Below the pieces are notes generated by a model, which ran no database searches, was not told the DNA's origin, and worked only from the letters and a program-made list of their open reading frames with translations. Position numbers and translations under genes: made by a program. From Thermosipho ferrireducens (GTDB lineage Bacteria; Thermotogota; Thermotogae; Thermotogales; Fervidobacteriaceae), in the NCBI RefSeq assembly GCF_017358165.1, contig NZ_CP071446.1:868001-932000 (forward strand): DNA of 64,000 nucleotides, given 5' to 3'. Below, piece by piece: positions 45,547 to 55,805 of the stretch (position 1 is its first letter; each line of letters starts with the position of its first letter).

Positions 45547-46834
45547 AGATCCAGTATTTTTCCGGTACTTCTTTTAAGTGGGAAGCATCTTTTTTCTGTC
45601 TTCCCACTTTTGCACATGGTTTCCCATCAACCTCTACAATATCTGCTGTGATATCTATTTTACTTTTCAATAATTTCGAACCAACACCGTAAACATCTAC
45701 AGGTACCTCCAATTTTTCAAAAAGTTCTATTTTTTTCTCGTCAAATCCTCCAGACACGACAATTTTCAAATTATGTAGTCCAACCTTATCAAATTCCTGT
45801 CTTGCTCGCCAGACAAGTTCTGGACAAACTCCAAAAGAGCTTTCATCTTTTGGGATTACTGATCTGTCGCGTAAGCTGCCGGATGTGTCGAATCTAACGC
45901 CCCATATTTTATTTTTTCCATTTCCTATTATTGGCGATGGGTCTGTTTTTCCTAATATAAACTCTTTTTTCATATGGTATTCGTAAAATTTTTTGATTAC
46001 TCGAAAAGTGGTATTGATAACATCGTTATCCCAATCTACAAGAAAGATTCTATTTACGTGTTCTGGCATATAATTATCAAAAGCTATAGATGCATCTTCT
46101 GTACTTCCGTTGTAAGCGGCTATCAGAGCGTGAGGAATAGTCCCCATTGATTCAATTCCCCAATAATCTGCGTTAGCATCCGTAGAAACTCCGAATGCAC
46201 CTGCTTTTAAAGCGGCATAACCATCTGTTGCTTGGACCCAATAGTGATCAAATCGTGCGCTAAAAAACAAAACAGGTTTTCCTCGCGCTGCTTTAACAAC
46301 TTTTTTTACTGCTGTTGCAGTACTTGTGGCACGGGCTATAACTCCCAATAAAACAGTTTCAAGATATCCAAAATAGGTGGGATCGCCTTCAATAGTTAAT
46401 ATGGGTTCTCCTTCTGAAATTTCCTGACCATCGTAAGCGGCATGAACTTTAATTTCGTTCCATTTATCTTTCCACAGCTTGTTGAGTTCCATTCTAATTT
46501 CCCATTTTTTTCTCGTAAGATTTACTATTTCATTTATATTTCCTTCTACGGAAAAGCTTTGCATAGCTTTGTCTATTTTGATTATTTCCTCAAAAAGGCT
46601 ACTCGCTCTTTCTTCGTTTTCATAATAACCTGTGCAGTATTTAAGTATTGCCAATGCTTCGTCTATTCCACAAATGGTAGCATTTTGTCGTGGAAAAAAC
46701 TGATAATATACTCTTGGATGGCGATTATCTTTTTTTAGTATTTCCACATACCGTGTGAAATATTTATCAGAGTAATAACCCATTCTTATTCTATCAATCG
46801 GTACTTTGAAAACTTTTGGGTGAAGGCGTGTCAT
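45545..46834 (-). CDS. pncB: nicotinate phosphoribosyltransferase
   Basis: 429 residues, NAPRTase family. It shows the N-terminal YFTRYVEILKKDNRHPRVYYQFFPR, catalytic-fold segments FFSARFDHYWVQATDGYAALKAGAFGVSTDA and WGVRFDTSGSLRD, and VSGGFDEKKIELFEKL near the C-terminus. Makes NAMN from nicotinate in NAD salvage. Lies downstream of lnt in the lysine operon, with no promoter visible in the short gap. Confidence 0.93.
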   Translation of the reverse strand: MTRLHPKVFKVPIDRIRMGYYSDKYFTRYVEILKKDNRHPRVYYQFFPRQNATICGIDEALAILKYCTGYYENEERASSLFEEIIKIDKAMQSFSVEGNINEIVNLTRKKWEIRMELNKLWKDKWNEIKVHAAYDGQEISEGEPILTIEGDPTYFGYLETVLLGVIARATSTATAVKKVVKAARGKPVLFFSARFDHYWVQATDGYAALKAGAFGVSTDANADYWGIESMGTIPHALIAAYNGSTEDASIAFDNYMPEHVNRIFLVDWDNDVINTTFRVIKKFYEYHMKKEFILGKTDPSPIIGNGKNKIWGVRFDTSGSLRDRSVIPKDESSFGVCPELVWRARQEFDKVGLHNLKIVVSGGFDEKKIELFEKLEVPVDVYGVGSKLLKSKIDITADIVEVDGKPCAKVGRQKKDASHLKEVPEKYWI

Positions 46835-46847
46835 GAATGACCCTCCT

Positions 46848-48317
46848 TTATTTAAAAGTTGGTTTTCTTTTTCTAAAGGAAACTGGTATGACCAATGCGA
46901 AAAAACCCGCTACTAATATAAACCAATCACCAAATTTTGTATAAATAGTTTCATTTTTCGAAGAACTTATGTAAAGAATTTTCCATTTTTCTTCTCGTAT
47001 TGGTAGTATGCTTGTTATTCTTCCATATTTATCTATGACGCCGCTAATGCCTTTGTTTGATACCTGTACCACATATCGTCTTGTCTCAACGGCTCTAAAT
47101 ACGCTCTTTGCAAAGTGCTGCCATAAAGCAGTGTTAAAATCATACCAGCCATCATTTGTTATTGTTACAATAGCTTTTGCTCCATTCTTAACCAATTTTC
47201 TCGATATTTCTGAAAAGTAACTTTCGAAACATATCTGGACTCCAATTTCTGGATAACCATCAGGAGCAAATGGCTTAAAAGATTTTCCTGGAGAAAAATA
47301 GGAAACACCTTTTAAAAATTTGAATTTTTTAAATATTTTTGGATATGGGAGAGTTTCGACAAATGGAAAAAGTTTTATTTTATCGTATCGGTTTTTGATT
47401 TTTCCTTTTTCAAATAAGTAGGCACTGTTATATGAAGCACCATTAAAAGATGGGAATCCCAGGATTAATGGTTTGTTTAAGCTTAGTTTTTCTATAGCAA
47501 GACCTATTTTTGAATGACGAATATCTTCCTGCGGGAAAACTGCTTCGGGAAATATATGAAGATACTCTGGTGTAGTTGAAATAAGAGTTTGAATGTCTTT
47601 AAGAGTCTCTTCAGAACTGATATTATATTTTACGTTTTGATCTACATTTGTTTGAACAACAACAATGGGAATATTGCCCATTTCGGTGGGGAGTAGATTT
47701 GAAATAACATTATTTATCATGTATATTGCTCCAATAGTAATAAAAAAAGAAACAACGAATTTTTTGCCTGATTTAAGAGAACTGTAGAGGAAATAATTTA
47801 CTAACACTATAACAAATGTCAGGCCGAGTGTTCCGAAAAATGGTAATAATTGTAAGAGTCCAATATCTTTGAATAACGCATCAGATAACCTTCCACCGGT
47901 AAATCCAATATCTCCCAGACTTCTAATGTATTCGGAAATTACATAAATTGAAGCGGTAAACAAAGCAGAAAGCGTACCTTTTCTAAATCTTTTGTAAAAG
48001 AAGCCGTACATGAAACCAAAAAATAAGAAAGGAGAAGCCTCTAATATACAAAGAAGGAGGAATATAAAAAAGCCTGTTTGGCTACTGAATCTTCCGAAAA
48101 ATTCTGGAAGATTTTTAGTTAGTACAGGAATTACCCAGTATAATGTTATAAATGTTTGAACAAAAAAGTATAAAAAAGCGTATAGAGTAGTTACCCATAC
48201 CTTTTTGTTTTCCATGGCTTTGAATAGTGGAATCAGTGAAAACCAGATTATTCCTCCCCATAAGAATCCAGGCATTGAAAGAGAAGTTAACAGCGAAGAA
48301 AGAATAACAAGCAACAT
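46848..48317 (-). CDS. lnt: apolipoprotein N-acyltransferase
   Basis: About 489 residues: N-terminal bundle of about six to seven membrane helices, then a nitrilase-fold domain with the E-K-C triad (Glu in HIFPEAVFP, Lys in RYDKIKLFPF, Cys in GVQICFESYF). N-acylates lipoproteins at the inner membrane, which implies a didermic envelope. The ATG at 48317 has AGGGGAG at 5 nt; a TTG at 48335 is less likely. It starts 10 bp after the DegT-family gene. Confidence 0.93.
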   Translation of the reverse strand: MLLVILSSLLTSLSMPGFLWGGIIWFSLIPLFKAMENKKVWVTTLYAFLYFFVQTFITLYWVIPVLTKNLPEFFGRFSSQTGFFIFLLLCILEASPFLFFGFMYGFFYKRFRKGTLSALFTASIYVISEYIRSLGDIGFTGGRLSDALFKDIGLLQLLPFFGTLGLTFVIVLVNYFLYSSLKSGKKFVVSFFITIGAIYMINNVISNLLPTEMGNIPIVVVQTNVDQNVKYNISSEETLKDIQTLISTTPEYLHIFPEAVFPQEDIRHSKIGLAIEKLSLNKPLILGFPSFNGASYNSAYLFEKGKIKNRYDKIKLFPFVETLPYPKIFKKFKFLKGVSYFSPGKSFKPFAPDGYPEIGVQICFESYFSEISRKLVKNGAKAIVTITNDGWYDFNTALWQHFAKSVFRAVETRRYVVQVSNKGISGVIDKYGRITSILPIREEKWKILYISSSKNETIYTKFGDWFILVAGFFALVIPVSFRKRKPTFK

Positions 48318-48327
48318 ATAATCTCCC

Positions 48328-49464
48328 CTAACCAAAAATTTCTATTGCTTTTGCTAAATGATACGCTACGTATTCCTGTTCTTCTTTACTTATATTACTG
48401 TGAAATGGTATTGCGAGCGTTCTTAATGATAATTGTTCTGTAACAGGTAGCATCCCTTCTTTCCATCCCATTTTTTTGTACAGTGGTTGTAAATGAACTG
48501 GTGCAAAATAATTTCGAACCTGAATTCCATGTTCTTCCATATATGACATAACTGAATTTCTATTTGTATTTTCTGGTAGTTTTACAACGTAGACAAACCA
48601 TGACATATTGGTAGTGTATTCTTTCACTGTAGGGGTTTCTACATACTTCAGAATTTTGCTATAGTATTTAGCAGCTTTTTGTCTTTTCTTTATTATAGTT
48701 TCTATTCTTTTCATTTGAGAATAGCCCAGAGCAGCTGAAAGTTCATCAATTCTATAATTATATCCAAGAATTTTATGTTCAAGCCATGTGGAACTTTTGC
48801 TTCTTCCCTGATTTCTCATGGCATGGCATAACTCTACAATGGTATTGTCATTTGTGACTATAATGCCACCTTCGCCTGTAGTGATTTGCTTATTTGGATA
48901 AAAAGCAAACGCTCCTGCTTTTCCAAATGTTCCACATTTTTTACCTTTATATTCACTTCCAAGAGCTTCGCAGGAATCTTCTATTATTGTTAATCCATAC
49001 TTTTCTGAAATTGATATTATGCGTTCCCAATCTAAAGGATGTCCAAATATATCGACAGCCATTAGAAATTTTACCTTTTTGGGGTTGTAGTTTGTTTTTC
49101 CAGAAAAAGTATCAGCTAAAAAGTTTTCTAAAGCATCTGGGTCCATGTTGCCAGTATCTTCTTCAATATCAATGAAAACAGGTAGTCCATTTTCGTATAA
49201 TGCTACATTTGCAGAAGAGATAAATGTAAAAGAAGGAACTAACAGCACATCATCTTTTTGAAAATTAAGTGCTCTAAGGATTAAGTGGAGAGCAGAAGTC
49301 CCACTGCTTACAGCTACAGAATACTTTGCTCCAACATAATTGGATATTGAGTTTTCGAAAAGTTCAGTATATGGTCCAAGACTAAGTCTTCCACTTTTTA
49401 AAACTTTGATTACTTCATCAATATCTTCTTTGATTATATCCGCTCCTGAAAGAGAAACTTTCAT
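48328..49464 (-). CDS. DegT/DnrJ/EryC1/StrS sugar aminotransferase
   Basis: 378 residues, PLP-dependent nucleotide-sugar aminotransferase. SSGTSALHLILRAL (about 54-67), IEDSCEALGSEYKGKKCGTFG (about 158-178) and FYPNKQITTGEGG with the PLP lysine (about 187-199) are intact. Likely makes an amino-sugar for surface polysaccharide. Located inside the lysine operon, so its expression may follow lysine. Confidence 0.93.
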   Translation of the reverse strand: MKVSLSGADIIKEDIDEVIKVLKSGRLSLGPYTELFENSISNYVGAKYSVAVSSGTSALHLILRALNFQKDDVLLVPSFTFISSANVALYENGLPVFIDIEEDTGNMDPDALENFLADTFSGKTNYNPKKVKFLMAVDIFGHPLDWERIISISEKYGLTIIEDSCEALGSEYKGKKCGTFGKAGAFAFYPNKQITTGEGGIIVTNDNTIVELCHAMRNQGRSKSSTWLEHKILGYNYRIDELSAALGYSQMKRIETIIKKRQKAAKYYSKILKYVETPTVKEYTTNMSWFVYVVKLPENTNRNSVMSYMEEHGIQVRNYFAPVHLQPLYKKMGWKEGMLPVTEQLSLRTLAIPFHSNISKEEQEYVAYHLAKAIEIFG

Positions 49465-49495
49465 ATAAAACCCCCGAATATGTTAGTTTTTCTAA

Positions 49496-50656
49496 TTATA
49501 AGTATAACATATTTAGAGTATCATCTAACTTACTTATTATTTCATCTATTTCTTCTTTTGTAATATTCAAAGGGGGTAATAATCTTACAATTTTTTCTTT
49601 TAAAACATTTATCAATAATCCATTATTCAAGGCGGTGAAAAGAAGTTTATTTGAATCAATGTTCTTTAATTCAAAAGCAGCCATTAATCCTTTTCCCCTA
49701 ACATCTACTATGGAATTATATTTTTTCATAAGTTTTATGAGGGAATGTTTTAAATATTCGCCATTTTCTCTAACCTTTTTAAGAAGATCTGGTGTTATTC
49801 TATTCAGAATCACTTTACTTGCCGCAAGAGCCAATGGATTTGGAGCAAAAGTGGAACCGTGCTCTCCCGGACGGAAAACGTTAGAAAGATTTTCTAAAAA
49901 TATAGTTGCAGAAAGTGGGAGTCCTCCGCCTAATGCTTTTGAAACAGTAATTATATCTGGTTTTAGATTGAAATGTTGAAATGAGTAAAATTTCCCTGTT
50001 CTCCCAATACCTGATTGTACTTCATCTGTAATAAGTAGAAAGTTATATTTTTCCTTAAGGTTCATTAGAACATTTGAAAATTCCTCAGATATAAGTTTTA
50101 TTCCACCGCTTCCGTGGATGGTTTCCAGAAACACAGCAGCAACTTTTTCACCGTTGTTTTTGAAAAATTTTTCCAGATAATCCGAATCATTGAACGGGAG
50201 AAACATAATGTCTTTGAGAAGTGGTTCAAAAGGTTTTCTAATACCTGGAAAACCAGTTATAGACAATGCGCCTAAGGTTCGTCCATGAAAGTTTTCTTCA
50301 AAAGAGATAATTATTCCTTCTTTTACTTTTTTAATGGCTTTTAGAGCAGCTTCATTGGCTTCTGCTCCAGAGTTTCCAAAGTAAACTTTCCCGGGTGAAT
50401 GAGTTTGCTGGACAAGAAATTGTGAAACAAATTCGGCATCCTCATCGAGAAAAAAATTTGAGACATGCAGAAATTTTTCCATTTTTTCTCTAATTGCTTT
50501 TTTAGTAAAAGAGTCTCCATGTCCGAAAGCAAGAACACCTATTCCTGAAAAAGTATCTATATATTTTCTACCTTCATCATCGTATATATATATACCTTTT
50601 GCTTTAGTTATTTTAATTGGCAGTCGATTATATGTATTTATAATAAAACTCACCAT
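49496..50656 (-). CDS. class III aminotransferase (acetylornithine / N-acetyl-diaminopimelate aminotransferase-like)
   Basis: About 386 residues, ArgD family. YFGNSGAEANEAALKA (about 92-107), ITDEVQSGIGRTGKFYSFQHF (about 207-227) and TVSKALGGGLPLSA with the PLP lysine (about 236-249) are present. In this operon it most probably makes N-acetyl-LL-2,6-diaminopimelate (PatA role) from the DapH product. Ornithine synthesis is an alternative. ATG 50656 has GGAGG 5 nt upstream; the TTG 18 nt upstream is not needed. Confidence 0.88.
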   Translation of the reverse strand: MVSFIINTYNRLPIKITKAKGIYIYDDEGRKYIDTFSGIGVLAFGHGDSFTKKAIREKMEKFLHVSNFFLDEDAEFVSQFLVQQTHSPGKVYFGNSGAEANEAALKAIKKVKEGIIISFEENFHGRTLGALSITGFPGIRKPFEPLLKDIMFLPFNDSDYLEKFFKNNGEKVAAVFLETIHGSGGIKLISEEFSNVLMNLKEKYNFLLITDEVQSGIGRTGKFYSFQHFNLKPDIITVSKALGGGLPLSATIFLENLSNVFRPGEHGSTFAPNPLALAASKVILNRITPDLLKKVRENGEYLKHSLIKLMKKYNSIVDVRGKGLMAAFELKNIDSNKLLFTALNNGLLINVLKEKIVRLLPPLNITKEEIDEIISKLDDTLNMLYL

Positions 50657-50657
50657 A

Positions 50658-51860
50658 TCAGCCTCCAAGTTCAAATGTTTCCGCTATTTTTTTCAAGAGT
50701 TTTTTTGAAACATCGCTGGGAACAAGTACTGAGATTTTTATTTCCGAAGTAGTGACAAGTACAGGTTTAATGGAACTTTCAGCGAGTATGCCGAAAAATT
50801 TGCCAGCTACCCCCGGGCTTGATTTCATACCTACTCCGACTATCGAAAGTTTATCGTATATTCCGTCGAAAGAAATTTTTGTTTTTGGCAGCACATTTCT
50901 TAATGCATTTTCAATTATTTCTTTGTGATCTTCAAGTACAGTAAATGATAAATGGAACTTACCACCATAAGAAAACATAGAAATCATGTCGACATTTATG
51001 TTGAAATCTGCTAATTTTTTGAATATATTGGAAATCACCTGATTCTCTTCTGGAAGCTCGTAAAGTGTTATTTTCATTTGATTTTCTTCGATTGTCACAC
51101 CTGTTACCACAGGTTCTTCAAGCCATTCAGGCAATCTATTTACCACCCAGGTTCCCTCCTCTTCGGTAAAAGATGAAGCACAATATAATGGGACGTCATA
51201 TTTTTTGGCAATTTCCACTGCTCTTGAGTGTAATACCTTTGCGCCAAGAGATGAGAGTTCTAACATTTCATCATACGTGATATAAGATAGTTTGCGAGCA
51301 TCCGGAAATATTTTTGGATCACACGTATAAATTCCTGAAACATCACTGAAAATTTCGCAATTGATTCCCAGTTTCGCAGCTATAGCGACAGCACTTGTAT
51401 CTGACCCACCTCTTCCAAGTGTTGTTAAATCACCTTCCTCTGTAATTCCTTGAAAACCTGCCACGATAATGACAGGATATTTTTTTAGTTCGCTCAATAT
51501 TTTTGTTGAATCTATATCTTTTATTCGAGCTTTTGTATGATCTTTAGTAGTGATAATATTGAGCTGATAAGCGGTAAATGATTTTGCAGGGATGTCCATT
51601 TCATTTAGTGTAATTGAGAGCAATGCTATAGAAATTTGTTCTCCTGTAGTGAGAAGCATATCCATTTCACGAGGATGGGGTTTAGAACTTATGTTTTTTG
51701 CCATATTAATAAGCTTGTCTGTGGTTTTTCCCATAGCAGATACAACAACAACTACTTTATCACCTTTTTCGATTCTTTTTCTTATTTTTTCAGCAACAAT
51801 TTTTATCCTTTCCTCATTGGCAACAGATGAGCCTCCGTATTTTTGTACGACTATTGCCAC
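50658..51860 (-). CDS. lysC: aspartokinase
   Basis: 400 residues. The kinase domain begins IVVQKYGGSSVANEERI and includes TTLGRGGSDTSAVAIAAKLG. Two ACT domains at the C-terminus (about 260-400) should bind lysine or threonine for feedback control. First step of the aspartate pathway, placed after dapH in the lysine-riboswitch operon. Confidence 0.96.
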   Translation of the reverse strand: MAIVVQKYGGSSVANEERIKIVAEKIRKRIEKGDKVVVVVSAMGKTTDKLINMAKNISSKPHPREMDMLLTTGEQISIALLSITLNEMDIPAKSFTAYQLNIITTKDHTKARIKDIDSTKILSELKKYPVIIVAGFQGITEEGDLTTLGRGGSDTSAVAIAAKLGINCEIFSDVSGIYTCDPKIFPDARKLSYITYDEMLELSSLGAKVLHSRAVEIAKKYDVPLYCASSFTEEEGTWVVNRLPEWLEEPVVTGVTIEENQMKITLYELPEENQVISNIFKKLADFNINVDMISMFSYGGKFHLSFTVLEDHKEIIENALRNVLPKTKISFDGIYDKLSIVGVGMKSSPGVAGKFFGILAESSIKPVLVTTSEIKISVLVPSDVSKKLLKKIAETFELGG

Positions 51861-51864
51861 TAAA

Positions 51865-52569
51865 TCACCCTCTTAAATTTCTTAAACTTTCTACTATTTG
51901 AGTTTTTTGTTTGGTTCTTCTATCAACTTTTTTTATAATCTTTGCAGGTACACCTGCTGCAACACTATATTCCGGTACATTGTCAATAACAACGGCACCC
52001 GCCGCAATAACACTACCTTTTCCTACTCTGACACCTTCTAATATTACGGCGTTTGCTCCAATTAATACATCATCTTCGATAATAACAGGTGTTGCACTTG
52101 GAGGCTCAATTACTCCTGCTATTACAGCTCCTGCTCCTATATGGCAATTTCTACCTATTATTGCTCTTCCGCCGATTACTGCGTTCATGTCGATCATTGT
52201 TCCAGAACCAATTACTGCCCCTATATTAATTACTGCTCCCATCATAATGACAGCCCCATCACCTATTTCCACCATATCTCGAATAACTGCACCGGGTTCA
52301 ATTCTGGCATTATATTTAGTTAAATCTGCAAGAGGAATGGCTGAATTTCTCATATTTATTTCTAATCTACTTTTCTCTATCTTATCTTTGAATTCTTCAA
52401 GTAGGGTCTTCACTGTGTCGTATTCACCAAATACTATTCCGAATTTTTCGTTTCCAAAAAACTCAACATTTTCAAAATTGATCTCATTTAGTTTTCCAAC
52501 AAGATAAACTCGAACAGGGGTTCTTTTTTTTGAAGTTGCTATTAAGTTTATGATTTTTTCAGTATTCAT
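51865..52569 (-). CDS. dapH: tetrahydrodipicolinate N-acetyltransferase
   Basis: 234 residues: N-terminal DapH domain (residues 1-80) followed by a left-handed beta-helix of hexapeptide repeats ([27 protein letters not shown]... [40 protein letters not shown]). The PPSATPV insertion is typical of the acetyl-type enzyme, DapH. So this operon uses the N-acetyl route to diaminopimelate. Confidence 0.95.
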   Translation of the reverse strand: MNTEKIINLIATSKKRTPVRVYLVGKLNEINFENVEFFGNEKFGIVFGEYDTVKTLLEEFKDKIEKSRLEINMRNSAIPLADLTKYNARIEPGAVIRDMVEIGDGAVIMMGAVINIGAVIGSGTMIDMNAVIGGRAIIGRNCHIGAGAVIAGVIEPPSATPVIIEDDVLIGANAVILEGVRVGKGSVIAAGAVVIDNVPEYSVAAGVPAKIIKKVDRRTKQKTQIVESLRNLRG

Positions 52570-52572
52570 AAT

Positions 52573-53220
52573 TTATTCCTCCTTCAATACATCGCTAAAT
52601 GTATAAAAACCACTTTTTCTGGTTAGTACCCATTCTGCCGCTTTTAACGCACCTAATGCGAAAGCTTTTCTTGAGATGGCTCTGTGAGAAATAGTTATTG
52701 TTTCCCCTTCATTTGCAAAAATTACAAGATGTTCTCCAGGAATACCTCCTATTCGTAAAGAATGTTTTTGGATTTCTCTTTTCAGTGCTTTTTCAAGTAA
52801 AATGGCTGTCCCGGAAGGTTTGTCTTTCTTTTGTGAATGATGGATTTCTACAAGTTCTACATCCCATTCTTCAAAGTTCTTTGAAAATTCAGCTAAAATT
52901 TTTGCTATTAAGTTTATTCCTATAGAAAAATTGTAAGATTGAACTACAGGTTGTTTTTTGCTAAAATCTTTCAGCGTTTTAAAATGATTTTTTGCTAAAG
53001 CTGTTGTACCAAGCACAAGAGGTACGTTATATTTTTCACACAATGATAACGTTAATTCCAGCGCCTCAGGTTGGGAAAAATCTACTATTACTTCCGGTCT
53101 ATCTTTTTCTAATAAAACTTCTTTATCGACTAACAGAACAGGATTGTGTTTATGTTCTTTGAAAGTTTGAACAATTAAAGTTCCCATCCTTCCTTTATAT
53201 CCAACTACTCCAAAATTCAT
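52573..53220 (-). CDS. dapB: 4-hydroxy-tetrahydrodipicolinate reductase
   Basis: 215 residues, the short form like Thermotoga DapB; most bacterial DapB are 250-270. NAD(P)-binding GVVGYKGRMG (about 3-12), VIVDFSQPEA, VLGTT, and the catalytic EIHHSQKKDKPSGTA with substrate-binding HH and K. ATGA overlap with dapA. Confidence 0.95.
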   Translation of the reverse strand: MNFGVVGYKGRMGTLIVQTFKEHKHNPVLLVDKEVLLEKDRPEVIVDFSQPEALELTLSLCEKYNVPLVLGTTALAKNHFKTLKDFSKKQPVVQSYNFSIGINLIAKILAEFSKNFEEWDVELVEIHHSQKKDKPSGTAILLEKALKREIQKHSLRIGGIPGEHLVIFANEGETITISHRAISRKAFALGALKAAEWVLTRKSGFYTFSDVLKEE

Positions 53221-54101
53221 ATTACGTCACATCCTTTAAGAGTTTTTTTAAGGATATCAATAGTATTTTCAGAAGCAGGAACCAGAGGTAATCGTAATTC
53301 ATTATCGATAAGTCCCATTAAAGACAACGCTGCTTTTACAGGAATAGGGTTAGTTTCTATAAATAAGTTTTTAAACAACGGTAAATATTTCATATGAATT
53401 TCTAAAGCTCTCTTAATATTTCCTTCTTTAATTTCATTGAACATCTTTACCATCGCGGCTGGTATTACGTTTGAAGCTACTGAAATAACCCCATCGCCGC
53501 CTGTACACAATAGTTGAAATGCGCTATCATCGTTTCCAGAATATACTTTGAAATTTTCTAGATTTTCTTTTAAAAGTTTAATATCTTCATTAATTTGATT
53601 GATGTTTGAATTTGCTTCTTTTAAAGCTTTTACATTTTTGCATTCTGAAGCTATCTGGTAAACTGTTTCAGGAAGTATGTTAACTCCCGTTCTCCCTGGA
53701 ACGTTGTAAACGATAATATCTAAATCTGTGTGTTGGGAAATATATTTATAGTATTCATACAAACCTCTTTGAGTGGGTTTATTATAATACGGGGTTACTA
53801 TTAGTAATCCATTAACTCCCATTTTTTCAGCATTTTTAACAAGTTCCATGGTGTGATTTAAACTATTTGTTCCAGCTCCGACTATAACATCAGCCTTTCC
53901 TTCACATATTTCTATAGCTTTTTCTATGAGCTTGATTCTTTCAAACATTTCTATATTTGGAGCTTCGCCTGTTGTTCCAAGAACTATTATTGCTTTTATT
54001 CCATTTTCTATTTGAAATTTTAGAAGGTTTTCATAGCTTTTCATGTCAAGTTCTCCATTTTTAAAAGGTGTTACAATAGCCGTTCCAATTCCTCTAAACA
54101 T
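53217..54101 (-). CDS. dapA: 4-hydroxy-tetrahydrodipicolinate synthase
   Basis: 294 residues. TIM-barrel class I aldolase: GTTGEAPN (about 43-50), YYNKPTQRGLYEYY (about 107-120), YNVPGRTGVN (catalytic tyrosine about 133) and ALKEANSN with the Schiff-base lysine (about 161). Condenses pyruvate with aspartate semialdehyde. Overlaps dapF by 8 nt and dapB by 4 nt. Confidence 0.97.
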   Translation of the reverse strand: MFRGIGTAIVTPFKNGELDMKSYENLLKFQIENGIKAIIVLGTTGEAPNIEMFERIKLIEKAIEICEGKADVIVGAGTNSLNHTMELVKNAEKMGVNGLLIVTPYYNKPTQRGLYEYYKYISQHTDLDIIVYNVPGRTGVNILPETVYQIASECKNVKALKEANSNINQINEDIKLLKENLENFKVYSGNDDSAFQLLCTGGDGVISVASNVIPAAMVKMFNEIKEGNIKRALEIHMKYLPLFKNLFIETNPIPVKAALSLMGLIDNELRLPLVPASENTIDILKKTLKGCDVI

Positions 54102-54822
54102 TTTCTACACCTCCCTCTAAAAAAATAGAATTTCCGGAAAAAGCCACGTAAAGTATCCCGCCTTTTGTTAATACTTCAATTTCGTTGGATTTCCATTTGT
54201 ACAGGTGTTTTGTTACATACGCGCTTGCTGTAGCGCCAGTTCCGCAGGCGAGAGTTTCTTTTTCCACTCCTCTTTCAAATGTTCTGATTCTAATCTGGTC
54301 TGATTTCAAAATCTGAACAAAGTTTACGTTACTGTTGAGTTTTTTTCTAATGCTTTTTCCCAGATCATTTACGTCCACTTCATTCACGTTGTTGACAAAA
54401 ACAACAAAATGCGGGACTCCTACTTTTAATGAAAAACCGGAAATCCCATCCACATTTTCTTGTTTGAATTCTGTTATTTCTGGCATCTTTATCTGAATAC
54501 CACGGGGAGTAATTTTTCCTGTGATTTTTCCTGCGTGCGTTTCAAAACAGATTTCTTCCAGGTCTTTTTTGATATAATCAGTTTTTTTAACATAGGCTAA
54601 AAAAGTTCGAGCTCCATTTCCACAGAAGGCAGCTCTTTTACCATCTCTGTTAAAATAATCCATAAATAATCCTTTTTCAGTTAATTCCACAAAAATAACA
54701 CCGTCTCTATCTTTAACATATTTTATTACAAAATCTGTTTTCTCATCATCAGTAAGTTTTGTGTTTTTTGTATCACAAATTATAAAAGAATTCCCAGTAG
54801 CAGTGTACTTTTCAATTTTCAT
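54094..54822 (-). CDS. dapF: diaminopimelate epimerase
   Basis: 242 residues, a little short for DapF (about 275). The two catalytic cysteines are in FCGNGARTF (about 66-74) and LACGTGATASAYV (about 190-202). Epimerises LL-DAP to meso-DAP for lysine and cell wall. Starts at ATGA shared with the asd stop. Confidence 0.95.
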   Translation of the reverse strand: MKIEKYTATGNSFIICDTKNTKLTDDEKTDFVIKYVKDRDGVIFVELTEKGLFMDYFNRDGKRAAFCGNGARTFLAYVKKTDYIKKDLEEICFETHAGKITGKITPRGIQIKMPEITEFKQENVDGISGFSLKVGVPHFVVFVNNVNEVDVNDLGKSIRKKLNSNVNFVQILKSDQIRIRTFERGVEKETLACGTGATASAYVTKHLYKWKSNEIEVLTKGGILYVAFSGNSIFLEGGVENV

Positions 54823-55787
54823 AATATCCCCGCCATTGTCATTAATATCTTCACAGCATTTGTTGCAGCTCCTACCCTTATATTGTCAGCAACATTCCAG
54901 AAGGCAAATCTGCTATTATCTATTGTTCTAAGACGTGAAACATACACAAGATCGCTTCCGGCAACTTCTATAGGTGTTATTATTTCATCGGTTACAATTA
55001 CATTTTCTGAGATTTTGAGTGTTTTTATGATGTTAGAGAGAGAGTCAAACTCTTTTTTAGTTTTTACAACTATGCTTTCCGAATGACCGTAATACACGGG
55101 AACTCTAACAGTTGTTGGATAGATTTGAATGGATTGGTCGTCTAAAATTTTTCTGGTTTCATTAATCATTTTATGTTCTTCTTCCGAAAATCCATCTTCA
55201 TTGATTGTCCCCACTAATGGTATAACATTATATGCTATTTGTTTTGGAAATACATTATTGATTTTTTCACCACGAAATTGTTTTTCCATTTCAATAATTG
55301 CTTTATGACCCGCTCCTGAAACTGCCTGGTAAGTTGATACAAAAATTTCTTCTATTCCAAATTTTTCATGGATTTTATACAAAGAAAGTACCATTTGTAT
55401 AGTTGAGCAGTTAGGGTTAGCAACGATACCTTTATAATTTTTAAGCAGGTAACCATTTATTTCAGGAACTATCAAAGGGATTTCTGGATTCATTCTAAAA
55501 GCAGACGAGTTATCTATAACTATATTTCCATGTTTTGCAGCAATTGGAGCGAAATGTTCCGATACAGAAGCTCCGGCAGAAAATAGAAGAAAGTCAAACT
55601 TTTCTTTCATAGCTTCCTCTGTTAATGTTTCTGTTTCTATTGGAATATCCTTGTAAGTGAGAATTCTACCTGTAGACTTTTTTGAAGTAAATAATCTTAA
55701 TTCATCAATTTGAAGCTTGAAATCTTCCAGCACTTTTATCATTGCACGTCCAACTTCACCAGTTGCTCCTACAATACCTATTTTCAC
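54819..55787 (-). CDS. asd: aspartate-semialdehyde dehydrogenase
   Basis: 323 residues from GTG 55787 with GGAGGTGG just upstream. The frame stays open farther upstream but runs into the riboswitch terminator, so longer starts are artefacts. Motifs GATGEVGR (7-14), SAGASVS, IDNSSAFRM, IVANPNCSTIQM with the catalytic cysteine, and QAVSGAGHKAI. First gene of the lysine operon. Confidence 0.97.
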   Translation of the reverse strand: MKIGIVGATGEVGRAMIKVLEDFKLQIDELRLFTSKKSTGRILTYKDIPIETETLTEEAMKEKFDFLLFSAGASVSEHFAPIAAKHGNIVIDNSSAFRMNPEIPLIVPEINGYLLKNYKGIVANPNCSTIQMVLSLYKIHEKFGIEEIFVSTYQAVSGAGHKAIIEMEKQFRGEKINNVFPKQIAYNVIPLVGTINEDGFSEEEHKMINETRKILDDQSIQIYPTTVRVPVYYGHSESIVVKTKKEFDSLSNIIKTLKISENVIVTDEIITPIEVAGSDLVYVSRLRTIDNSRFAFWNVADNIRVGAATNAVKILMTMAGIL

Positions 55788-55805
55788 TCTACCACCTCCT
55801 GGTAA

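Noticed and set aside
51911-52507. 198-codon plus-strand frame opposite dapH
   Set aside because: It is an antisense shadow of the hexapeptide repeats, giving a low-complexity Pro/Ile/Thr sequence.
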